Of a stretch of 64,000 bases of DNA, positions 25,083-37,300 are shown in pieces; position 1 is the stretch's first letter, and the number at the start of each line of letters is the position of its first letter. A program made the position numbers and the translations under genes. The stretch covers positions 10,540,833 through 10,604,832 of the forward strand of contig NC_039513.1 in the NCBI RefSeq assembly GCF_003672135.1, written 5' to 3'. The notes beneath the pieces were generated by a model. That model saw nothing but the letters and a program-made list of their open reading frames with translations. It ran no database searches and had not been told where the DNA came from. This DNA comes from Ooceraea biroi (Eukaryota > Arthropoda > Insecta > Hymenoptera > Formicidae).

Positions 25083-26491
25083 ATGAATAATTCGCACGTT
25101 ATACGTTCTAAACATGGTACTTTTTACCAGTATGATCCAGGTAAGCAGTTCATGTAATATTCCTGATTAATTAATACCTTATTGTTAAAGTATTTATCTA
25201 TATTCTTACTACACTTATTACACTATCTATGTATTATTTAGCTTGGCTTGAGACACATGTTAATGAGCCAGCGATAAGTAATGAGGTACGAGAAATACAG
25301 CACTTGGCGAGCGCAATAACAGGAAACAGCAGAATAGTTTGGCTACTGAAGGCGATAAGTTTCATCGACTTGACTAGTTTGAATGGCAATGATACTAGCA
25401 CTGTCATAGAACGCTTATGTAAGAAGGTATATTGCAACAGATTTTTTTTAAAATTATGAGTGCTAATCAGAGCCTGTTCTCATATTAAGGTCTTCTTAAA
25501 TATGATCTTATATTTATAAGCTTTTAAGATATTTGTAAGCTAATCAGATAGAGCTATATTAATATTTAGAAGGTATTTATAATACCATAAGATTAACTGG
25601 TCAAAGTTTAATTACAGGCTGCACAACCTGTGCCAAAAGTTCCATTCAAATGGGAAAAACCTATTTACACGGCAGCTGTTTGTGTTTATCCATCCAGAGT
25701 GATGGATGCAGTAAACACTTTAAAAAGCATAAATAAAACTGATATTATTAAGGTGGCTAGTGGTAGGCAGAAAGAACATTTCTAATGACTTCGTGTAGAT
25801 GCAATGATACAGTGTAATTATAGCTTTTGTGTTACAGTGGCTGCTGGGTTTCCTTCTGGACAATATCCCTTGCAGTCTCGGCTGGAAGAAGTACGCTGTG
25901 CCATTGATTATGGAGCAAAGGAGATAGATATTGTGATTGATCGATCATTGGTCTTGGATGGCAAATGGGAACAGCTGTACGATGAACTGGTAGCCATTCG
26001 CCAAGTGTGCGATGAGAAAAAGAAAATATGCCTGAAAACTATACTTTCAACAGGCGAGTTGGGTAACTTGACGAATGTATACAAAGCAGCTATGATAGCT
26101 ATGATGGCTGGTGCTGATTTCATCAAAACATCGACGGGGAAAGAGGCTGTTAATGCAACCTTGCCCGTGGGTATTGTCATGTGTCAAGCGATAAAAGAAT
26201 TTGCAAGACTGACTAAGAAAGAGGTACTATGAATTTAGCATTGCCAAGTTGCTGCTAGTTGTACAAAAAAATTCTACAATTCCTTATTTGCAGATTGGCT
26301 TTAAACCTGCTGGAGGCATCAAGACCGCGCAAGATGCTCTAGAATGGATGACTTTGATGAAGAAAAAATTAGGGATTGATTGGTTGATAAATACTCGTTT
26401 CAGAATTGGCGCATCTAGTTTGCTTGACGATGTTGCCAGAGAGATTGAGGCACACAAGTGTGAAGAGTTGGACAGTAAAGAATTATCTTGA
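25083..26491 (+). CDS. DERA: Deoxyribose-phosphate aldolase
   Basis: Five exons: 25083-25140, 25242-25426, 25618-25762, 25838-26223 and 26294-26491, giving 323 residues (human 318). Class I aldolase that splits 2-deoxyribose-5-phosphate into glyceraldehyde-3-phosphate and acetaldehyde in deoxynucleoside catabolism. The Schiff-base lysine is K226 in ADFIKTSTGKE, and the proton-relay lysine is K262 in IGFKPAGGI. Both are offset by exactly eight from human K218 and K254. Other conserved blocks are AISFIDLTSLNGNDT, AAVCVYPSRV, VAAGFPSGQ and EIDIVIDRSLVL. The start chosen is the only ATG in exon 1, giving MNNSHVIRSKHGTFYQYD; the first ~20 residues are poorly conserved. Confidence 0.96.
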
Positions 26492-28301
26492 AGAACGAAA
26501 AGTCTATAAGCTGCGGAGGACGCATCATCAGTGGTTGTCGCGGCGCCCATGTTTCTAAATATATCGGTCAACTAAATGCCACATAATCGATATATTAAAT
26601 ACATATTGTTAAACACAAAAAATACGAGAAGTTTTTGTAATTGTTTTCTCTTTAAAATTTGATGTTATTTTACGATGTTTTTACATTTCTGTAATGATAT
26701 AACAAATATATCTATTTTATTTTAACACTGTTATAACATTTCGCGATTAACTCATCTGTGACCTAAATTAAAATCGAAAAATCCAGGTTGTTTTACGAAT
26801 CGGTAATTATTACAGTCTTTCCATTATATCATTAATGTAAATCTTATTTTTTATTACTTATAAACAAGAAAGAATCCTCAAAATCGCACGCTTGTATAGA
26901 CTGTCTTAAAGGCATCATTCCACTTCAGACTCGTTGCAAGCTTGTAGCTGAGCGGAGGCGGGCGTTCACCACGCCGGAAATCGAAGCTCAAATCCAATAT
27001 AGATCGATCAGTAAATAGATCTCGAGCCGGCAGGAGCCGCCGCATCACCGGCTGCTCGTGTGCCGTAGTATTTGCAGCGTGCAAGCTCGCTGCATCTTTA
27101 CCTTCTGGCAAAGCTTATCGTGACACCGTTTCGGCCGCATTGCACCGGGCAACGGCCGGGGTCGAGCGGCCCGCGTGTCCGTCCTGCCGTCGTCGACTTT
27201 ATTCCGTTTTAGTCGCCGTGGACTCGCCGTTTTCCAGCGGCCGTTTCGCGCGTTTCAGTCAGCAGCGAGTGCAGTGAGTCCCGGCTACTATACCGCGTGC
27301 ACTCTCTTTTTCTCTGCGCCACGCGCTGCGATTAATCAACTACCCCGCGATTCTCTCTTTGGAGACTTATAGGCTCGCTATAAGCTCGGCAAGTAATACA
27401 TATGTAATACACCATCAAGTAAGACCCACATGGCATGTCGGTCACCACCGAGTCATACCGAGACACTATATTCGGGTGCCGGCGCTTCCGGGTGCATAAC
27501 GCGGATTCGTGGCGAGACGGTCGAGAGTAAAGCCCGTCAGATAAAGGAAGGGAGAAATCGCTCCACCGGGAATCTTGTGCGGTCAAGTCATTTCACGTTA
27601 TTCGCTTAGTCTATTACCGGATTCAAATTGTATTTACTATTTATGATAACTATGATCTACATATAGATTTACCTTGGCATTTTGTGCAGCAGAAGAAATC
27701 GTTGACCTCTCTTTCTAAATGACGCATATTTTTATCGTCCATTGGTATGATATATTTATCTTTGCCTGCTGCATTCAGTAAACAATGTTAAAATAGCACC
27801 TGGAGTTGCAAAAAGCCCGTAACTGACGTTCGTGTTGTCGTATTGCGTTGCCAGAGTCTCGTTTTATCTAAATCTTATATAATTGCGCCTAATCCAAACC
27901 TGAAATTAAATATTACCGATTAAAAATATTTACAAAGAAGAAGAATATAGTTTAAAGAAGAACAACAATACAATGTGTTTAATAATACTTGAAATTGTCA
28001 ATTAATTTACTTCATTTGCGTAATTATAAAAAAATAGTAATTGGATTTATTCATAATATTATATTTAGTTTTTCTCTTAATCACACTTAGTATTATGAAT
28101 TGTAATTTCAAATATTCATCATAAGATTTCTCAAATACGTTTTGCTATTTATTCCATTACTTTTATAACTTGGTTAAATAAATGACGAGAATCTGTAAAA
28201 AACTTCCGTTAACATAAATGTCACTGAAATTTTATTATAAAACTGTAAAACCAAGTATATCAAACGTGACAAATGAAACATAATTTCAGATGTAAAACGT
28301 C
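26492..28301 (+). promoter_or_regulatory. DERA 3' UTR and probable Zasp66-like promoter/5' UTR
   Basis: AT-rich at both ends, with a sharply GC/CpG-rich island at about 26,900-27,600 like those at other gene starts in this window. It probably holds the main promoter and non-coding first exon of the PDZ gene that starts at 28,302. The short open frames in the island do not resemble known proteins. Confidence 0.45.
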
Positions 28302-31300
28302 ATGGCAATCAACATAAAATTCACAAAATTTGATAACACACCATGGGGCTTTCGATTAGCGGGTGGCAGCGACTTTCCACAACCGCTTACTGTTATCAGA
28401 GTGAGTTACTATTTCTTCTATCTACTAAGAATTATGAAATACCCACGAGAACGTGTCTATTATCCATAAAATTATTAAAACGTCCGTCTTTTTGCGTATA
28501 AAAAATAAAATAAAAAGATAGAATGCCTTTGTTTTAAAGCTAGATACCATACATTTTTGGACGAAAAGTATTAATCCAATTTAAGATAACGTTGTCATCA
28601 CTTTTGTGATCTTAGAGGCGAAAAAAGTTAAAAAATAAAAAATCAGAGCTGTAAATGAATTGAGTAAAATACAATAAAATTTATAAAGGAATCAAAATAT
28701 AAAATATGTACGAAAATAATCTATAGGTCACTGAAGGCAGTTTGGCCGAATGTATGGGTTTAAAAGTCGGCGATGTTATAGTGAGATTGAACGATCAGCC
28801 GATTAGCAACTTGACACACGGACAAGCGCACGAGGAGCTTATGCATGCTGGCAATAATTTCGTCCTAGGTGTACAAAGGTAAGCTTCTCGTGAGGGTCGA
28901 TGAATGAGTAAGAAAGAAATCAAAGATATACATCGCATCTTTTCTACAGCGAGTCTTCTGCTTTTTCGCGGCATAGAGTGTACAATTGCAAATGTACGCA
29001 CAAGTATATCTAGTTTCTTGCAGCATTCAAAATTGTTTTTTATAAATTAAATTTTCTGAATAATTCAATAATAAGTATTTACTTTTCCTAATTTCGTACG
29101 TGTATAAAATTACGTTTGCCTTTTATTTTATAAATATTCTTGTTAAGTCAAAACAGATAAACATCGTCGTAGCACAATTGCACAACATCATAACAGAGTT
29201 ATTTAGAAATTGTAATCTACGTCTTAATCGAAGAAACTGGCTGCGAAGAAGAAAACACGGAAGAACCGCCAAGACTGGCGGATGCCTTCGGCTACTTTAT
29301 ATTTGGCTTTATCGAGATCGAATTTAGTAACTCAGTGCGTAATAAGTCGAAGGCTATAAACAAATTTAATAAATCCCCAAGGGGAACTCGCGGCTAACGA
29401 TGTACAGGAGGCGGCGTGCGTCACTTGTCGCCGGTATACTCTCGATAATAATTCGACGGCAGTAAGAATATCCCGGCGCATGAGCTACGTATGTGGCAAT
29501 GCATTGCGACACCTATAAATAGGTGACCCAGAATGAGAGATCTGTTTATCATTGGTCGGCGATTTTATTACTGAGCCGCCCCGTTTGCGTCCCGTTTCTT
29601 GCCGTTTGTCGCATTCGCGAGATCAGCCGCCTAGAGAGTAGAACGCGGCTGAAGCCACCAAAATCCGCGCGCGGTGCATCCCGGCGCACATCCGCGCGTA
29701 TAATCCGAGCACTCGCGAGCATCGCACCGCGAGCGGGAGAAAGTCTATCTCCTTGGTTTTGCTGTGTTTTGTTGCTTGCGCAGGGAGGAAGAGGTACGAA
29801 AGGCCGCCGAGGCGATATCGGAAGAGAACATCGTCCCATATAAGATCGCCGTGAGTATATCCGTGAAATGAAAGGTAAACAGCATCCCTGCTACATTCCT
29901 GACTAACAAAAATTACATGCGGCTCCTCAACGTCCATCGTCACCTCGTCCTGCATTCGGCTCTTTTTCATCTTTGAAAAGGTGGACTTCCTCACGTCTGG
30001 CTTTTCAACTACAAAAATTTGTCCCCTTTTTAAAAAAAAGATTATGAAATCCTCTTGAAATTCAAAATCGACCTACAATAATAAAAAGAGAGAGCAAGAA
30101 GTAAATATTCATTAAATGAGAATCGAATAAAATATTAAAGGTATATTTCATTATAAAAGATACAAAAATTTAATTTAATTTAATTTACCTAATTTAAAAC
30201 ATTGAGATGTTCTTCTAAAAGAAATTTGTCTACTGCCGAAATTTTTGAACATCATGATTCCTAAAATATATGACTTATTACAGCGATTTTCAATTATACT
30301 AACAGATTGTAACGTATTATAGTTTAATATATTAGACTTACATATTATTTCCTGCATGTAAATCGAACAATTTGAGAACTAGGATTTTTCCATCGAAATA
30401 ATTTCCTCAATTCAGTCGGGATAAACCTTTGATCTTGTATTTGTCTGACATTTAAGAAGATATGGTGTACCAGAAAAAATCGCAGTGAGATGATGACGCC
30501 GAGTTTGCTTATTAGCTTGCAGACTTACCGCCGGTCTTCCCAGAACAGATCTTGAAAGAAGAGACCGTGATCGAGCGGTACAAGGAGGAGAAGACCGTCG
30601 TCGAGCAAACAGCGCCGTTGTCCGCTGAGGACGAGATCAGGCAGGAGGAAGAGAAGCTTGCGGAGGAGAAACCGGTAGACGCCAACAGCGAAATTGTGCC
30701 CAACAAAAATCTCACGGATGACGAAATTGCACAGCTAATTCTCGAGGAAGAGGAACTCTTGTCCAATGAAGGATTACTGGGGTATATTTTCACGATTGTC
30801 CTGTGAATTTATGGTGCCATTGTGTGACTAAGAAACACTATTGCGTTCTTCTTCTTATTCATATACATAGTTTCAAGCAAAAAGTTTTTTAATAACTATC
30901 CAAAATTTTAATGATTATTGGATATCTCAAACAATATGCTCTCTCATACGTTTAATAATTTCAAAAAAGTATTTTTCTATAAATTATTAGGAAATATTAA
31001 AATCATATTTGCATATTACTTTTTTTTAAATGCCAAGATAATCTATTATTTTACTTTTTATATCGCAAATAATAATATCGACAATAGTAGTGTCAATTTG
31101 CGTTTTTTCACGTTTTCGATGTGGCTAACAGGGTAAATTTCAAGAAGTTGAGACCGCGAGCTACGATTCTAAAAGGCTCGAAGGTACTGGAAGAATTACA
31201 GCACATTGCGACAGCCGAACCTGAGCGGGTGCAGGAGTTGAAGCGCGCTTCTACCTTCTTACAAAAGCCGCAGCGACCGGTACCAGCACCGAAGCAAAAG

Positions 31301-34300
31301 CAGAAAATAGAAGAGGACGACGTTGAAACCTATAAGGTCGTGATTAAGAAGCAAGATAAAAAGACAGTCATCAAGCGTCTCGTGGAGAAGGGTCTGCTAC
31401 CTTCAGGATCGGAAGCAAGTGTTAAGACACCGGAACTGCCGGCATCGTTCGAGGTAAAAATGCATGAAATGGAAACCAGACCAAAGGAGGAATGTTTTCC
31501 CGTCATGTCTGATCCGAATTCCCCGTGTTTGACTATCTCCCTTGATATCGACACTGCAGAACTCGATCCGCACGAGACTCGCCCTTCCGAAGATCATTCG
31601 ATGCATCGCGCGACATACAAATGCAAACCGAAGCTGGTCCATGTCAAGCCAAGTCACTACCGAAGATCCAGCAACGGCAGACATAACGAGATCAAAGCAA
31701 AACCATCCTTCAAGGATGATTGTCTGGAGAGCGGCTTTCATGATTACGTTTGCTCCTGCGTTGCTTGCGACGAAGAGCACCTCTGTTCGCAACCAATGCC
31801 GACTCGCGTTGCCATTTCCAGAATAAAACGCACTAGGATGAAAGGAAAATATCTGGCGACTTATCTGCAGCGTGAAAGCATCAAGCTGATGTCCCTGATG
31901 ACGAAGTTATTCGAGTTCTTCTTGCAGAAACCAGACGTTTCCGAACCAATGAGCATGCCAGAGATTCGCAGGCGACGTTCAAGTTTCAAGGGCTACTACC
32001 TTGAAAATGTTCTCCAGAAAAATGTCAGTCCTGTTCTCGAATGCGTCAAGGAGACGTTTGTCAATGATCCGAAAATAACCGATGAGAAGGAAGATGAATC
32101 AAAGTCCACGAAAGGAAGTTGGCGAATATTGGCGAACTTTATGGATTACGTGAAGAACAGTCTAGGTCATCTCTTCACCACGTCATCGAAAGTCAAATGT
32201 GGTTTCAAAGGTGCTGATGACTCAGTCCTAAACGAACGGAAGCATGACGAATGTGCTCGCGATATAGAGATCTCTGAATGGCACGAGGATGGTCCATCAT
32301 GTCCATTGCAAAGAAAATCTGCCGTTATCGTTAGCTTCTCCGATGATCTAGACAAAGAAAACATTGATGAAAATGATTACGACGATGTGCTTGAATATAC
32401 CAGCGATCTGGTCACGACTGGAGAGACTGATGAGCGTTCCATCTCACCTAAACACACGGACGAGATGGCGGATAAGGAAGACAACCTCTCAAAACTCTTG
32501 CAGTCGGCTGAGGATTACATTTCTGCTGAAATCTTTCATCGCCGCAGCAGAAGGCTCTCGAAACCACGCAAATCCATAGATATCGTGCCTGAGGGAGAGG
32601 ATAACGCTCTTGAAAAACTTCTGCAGTCAGCCGAGGATTATGTTTCCACCGAACTTTTCCACCGAGGCAGCAGAAGGCTTTCGAAACCACGTAAATCCAT
32701 AGACATTGTCCCGGAAAATGACAATAACGCTCTTGGGAAATTCTTGCAGTCGGCTGAGAATTACGTTTCCACCGAGGTCTTCCATCGTGGCAACAGAAGA
32801 CTCTCAAAATCGCGCAAATCTATAGATATTACCCCTGAAAAGGACAACGATACTCTCAAACAATTTTTGCGAGCAGCTGAAGATTACGTTTCCACCGAGG
32901 TCTTCCATCGTGGCCACAGAAGGCTTTCAAAATCGCGTAAATCTATAGATATTGACCCCGAAAAAGATGAGAGTACTCTCGAGAAATTCTTGCAATCAGC
33001 TGAAGATTACGTTTCCGCCGAGGTCTTTCATCGTGGTAGCAGAAGGTTCTCGAGATCACGCAAATCTATAGATATCGTTCCCGAAAACGACGACGACGAA
33101 ACTTTCAGAAAATTCTTGCAATCAGCTGAGGATTACGTTTCCGCTGAGGTTTTCCATCGCGGTAGTAGAAGGCTCTCGAGATCCAAAGATGCGGGACAGG
33201 AGAACGATGTTGTGTCAAGCCTCCTTAAATCAACCGGCGATTACGTTTCTAGCGAGGTGTTTCACCGCAGAAGCAGAAGATTATCGAGATGCTTCAGAAG
33301 AGAATCAGTCTCTCTCACTCCTACTCCTACTTGGTGGAGTACTCTGAAGAGTATTTTGAATCTAATTTTGCCTTGGTTCTCGCTCAAGGTCACCGAGGAA
33401 AATCCAGAATACAGCGACGTCTGCGAAGAAAAGATTGGGAAGATTGATTCCGAAATTGAGCACGACAGTCGGAGGCTATCGTTTGTACCGACGATTCTGT
33501 ATCAAGGTGTTACGAACCGCATCGGCGTTGATTTCACGAGGCTGGTGGCATACGCTTTCGTACCATGCACCTCAATCATCCTTTTGTACATGTATAAGTA
33601 GTCCACATCTATCATCTGGTCTGACAAGTATCCAATGATGTTTGTACTGTGTTTCGATGTTATAGACTGTATAATTAAAACTATGGAAATGATTGTATGC
33701 GGCCCGGAACTTAATTCTGGAATCATATTAGAATTTAGTTAGAAATTAAGTGTCAGTTTGTTAATTCAGAGCATTACGCGTGCTTATATGATTGTACGTA
33801 GCTTTGGATGAATGTCATTTATTTTAAAACGAATTAAGTATTTTACTCTATAGTTTAAAAAATTTATATTATAATAAATATACTTATATTACAGATATTA
33901 GACCATCGCCTGATGACGTATAAAAGTGTTTCATGATAATGTGTGCTCGAATTTCAATGTAGTATGTTCTGTTTTTCTCTTATTAAAATGAGTGTTTACT
34001 GATTTTATTATAGAACAAATAACTAGGATGCAAAGTATTTCATGTAAAGATCGATCCAATATGTGGAGTAATTATGTAATTAACTTTTCCCTACATGGAT
34101 TCCTTAATTGTATAAAACGTCTTAAGTTATTAAATTGTTGTTAAAATTGTTATATATATACATATTATATTGTTATATACGTATATGTATATATATACAT
34201 ATTAACTAGTATTGAAACTGTTATTTATATTTGAACTTCCTTATACATGACTTACACGTGCGTAATTATATTTAATATTTATATTACTTTAATATATTTA

Positions 34301-37300
34301 ATCAAAATATAGTATATAAAGTATATATTACAAGCAATTTGATATAGAATATTCCCAAGATATGCATTGTTTTACAGAGAAAGGTAAGTATATAATAATT
34401 TAAGATACACATTTAATTTGGAATTTCTACTTTTTTAAAAATTTATAACATTTATCAAAAATGAACAAATAGATAATAAAGATAAAAGCGTGATCATATA
34501 TATAAAATATTAATGGATGTAGTAAGCTAATATTTTCGCATTATCGGAGTTATGAGTTACATGTAATTGACCAATTCATTCATTGTGCAGCTGAATAGAA
34601 AAATGTATAATTTCTAATTAAATAATTTTTAAATTGTTTAAATCTAATAATTCCTTTATTTACTATTCATAACGTCATATTTTACATATAATAATTAACA
34701 ATTTGATGTAATAAATTTTTCGCAATAAAGTAACAATTTACGATATTTTTGCAGATTAAAAAACTTATTGTGTTCAAATAAAAATAGCTTTTAAAATTTT
34801 AAGTTTTGTTTCGCAATAGGCAAATATTTTCCAATTTCAATCTCTCATGAACTGTTTAGTTCTCACAAGATCTTTTAACTGTTTACCCGAGATATTTCTA
34901 CAATCGTTATCTTTCTGGTAATATAGATTCCGACTCCAACCGTAACACCGGAACCTACATGTAAAACAGATCAAGAAGGGAAATCTGATTCACGTCCCGC
35001 ATCAAAAGCAGCAGGAGAAATGAGAAGCGACGAGATCGACGAAATCAGTGCTGAAAAGAGAATCGAATCCGAAGAGGAAGATTATCGTCCTGAATCTCGC
35101 GCGGCGGGATCCACGCAGGACGAGGCCGCAACAGCCGAGGAGGATTCGAGCGTCTCGACGACGGATCCAGCTGCTAAAGCCGAGAAGATCAAAGAGCTGG
35201 TGTCGACAGAAATCAATCTAGAGCAACAACTGGAGAACGTGCAGCGGCAATTGCTTGCTCTGAAACAACTACCGAGTGAGATCGAGAATCATCTGAGGAT
35301 CGTATCTGACCAATTGCACAAGATTATGGAGCTGAGCGGCATGCAAGGGTTCTTTGGCAACGGAAACGGCGGCTGTCATGAATTGTCAGGTAACCAAGAT
35401 TCGTGATCGTAATCGAAATAGCCAGAGTGGACCTTGACGACTATTCTTCGGACGTGTTTCCAAGTTCTGTTGTCGCGCAACTTTGATCCTGAACGGATGC
35501 CAGTTCGCTCGTGAGATTAAATTTAATAGCTGATCGATGAACGCTATTCATCATGGAAAAACGGTTCCTGTCAATAAATAGGATTGAATAAGAATTTAAC
35601 CAAACAAATTGCTGTAGTTATTTATAATTTTTAACTCAAAAATTTATATGTATTTCTAAATATAAATTTAATAATCCTATGATACTAATTTATTTTCTAC
35701 TTTACTTAACTCTGTTTTTTTTCTACAAATTAATATTGATTCTACTAGTTAAATATTTTTACATCGAGCATTCTTTTAGAATTTTAGATTTTCTCGCTTC
35801 CTCTTTTAAAAAACATGCTAATATTGACTCGTTATCATTTAGAAGAAAATATATCAAAACGAGAGGATGAAGAAAAGCCGAAAGACGAGGAAGAGAACAC
35901 CGATGAAGAGGACGAGGAATTTACTGAGACTTATGATTACATTGAAGAGATTGCGTGTTTGGAGCGAAAGGCGTCATCGAGGTCAACACCGCACATGATC
36001 GAGCCCAGTGACGACGAGGAAGAAATGGAGGAAGAAGAAGCAGAAATGAAGGAACTAGACGGTATGATTTCCGTGAAGAGCGCGGACGAAGAAGGAAGAA
36101 GGGTAAAGAAGTTCATCGTCTCTTATGAAACCAAGCTGCTGAAATCGCCAAGTCCGACACCATCGCACGGTAACTCTCAAAGTTATTTTTATATTTCTTC
36201 ATTAACTATTAACTTTAAGGGGATGCTGGAGCTGCTAGTGAACTATTTTTTCACTATAGCGATGGTAATTGCAGTTTCGAAAATTCTCTTTATTGCTTGT
36301 GCAGAATGAAAAATCCTTTTCCACAAATGAAGTATAGATAGAAAGAAAGTCCGCTCTACAGGACTTTATATTCAAAATGGAAAAAAGTTAAAAACTTGCA
36401 TTTGTCTTTTATAACTTTTTTCCATTTTGAATATAAAGTCCTGTAGAGCGGACTTTCTTTCTATCTATACTTCATTTGTGGAAAAGGATTTTTTATTCTG
36501 CACAAGCAATAAAGAGAATTTTCGAAACTGCAATTACCATCGCTATAGTGAAAAAATAGTTCACTAGCAACTCCAGCATCCCCTTAACTATTAAATTTTA
36601 ACCAATTTTTTTTACAAAACCAATTGTGTAGATAATTAAACATATTAGTTTATAATTGATTATTATTTAATAATCAATATTTCATAATAAATTAATATTC
36701 TCCGCGATAAAATAGTACATTATTACTTTCTACATTGAATAATCGAATTATATGTAAAACGTTGTTATAAAAAATAATGTGGTGATATTATAGGAAGTTT
36801 CGAACCAGATCTTAAACTGTCACCAAAAGACCAAGTTATACAGGAATTGCAGGTATCCCGATAAATGACCCGTCTTATGTATTTCACCTAGAATGAAATG
36901 AGTAATGTTTCGCGTTCTTCCTCTCCATGTTTATCTATGTTATCTGCGTTAAAAAATTACAGAAACAATTACTAAACTGTTAAAATATATAGTTTTACAA
37001 TCTTATTGAAATCCCATCTAAACATTTATAAATTCTATTATGTGCACTTGTGTTATCCCTATCTTTTGCTTGCGATAATTATGTCAATTCTAAAATTTAT
37101 TAAGAGCCCTTTTCAATGAGAAAGATTTTCAAATTAAATATTAATAAATAAAATCAATCCTATTTCTCAAGACCCTTAAATATGTGATTTAATTACGTGA
37201 ATGCACGATAAAACAAATCACATTTTTCTTACAATTGTAATCCTACCTCTACTTCCTTTATCTACTCTCGTTTTTAAATAATGTTTTTATTAATATATAT

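Noticed and set aside
26878..27586. Possible short genes in the GC island before the Zasp66-like gene
   Set aside because: Frames on both strands lack homology, and the composition matches promoter islands elsewhere in the window.
29523..29994. Overlapping 96-123 codon frames near exon 3 of the Zasp66-like gene
   Set aside because: These are GC-driven open frames in the CpG island; only the 67-base exon 29784-29850 fits the gene's phase.
32483..33311. Regular ~120-bp repeats as a possible CRISPR-like or satellite array
   Set aside because: The repeats are coding, vary in whole codons and have no unique spacers. They are protein repeats within one exon.
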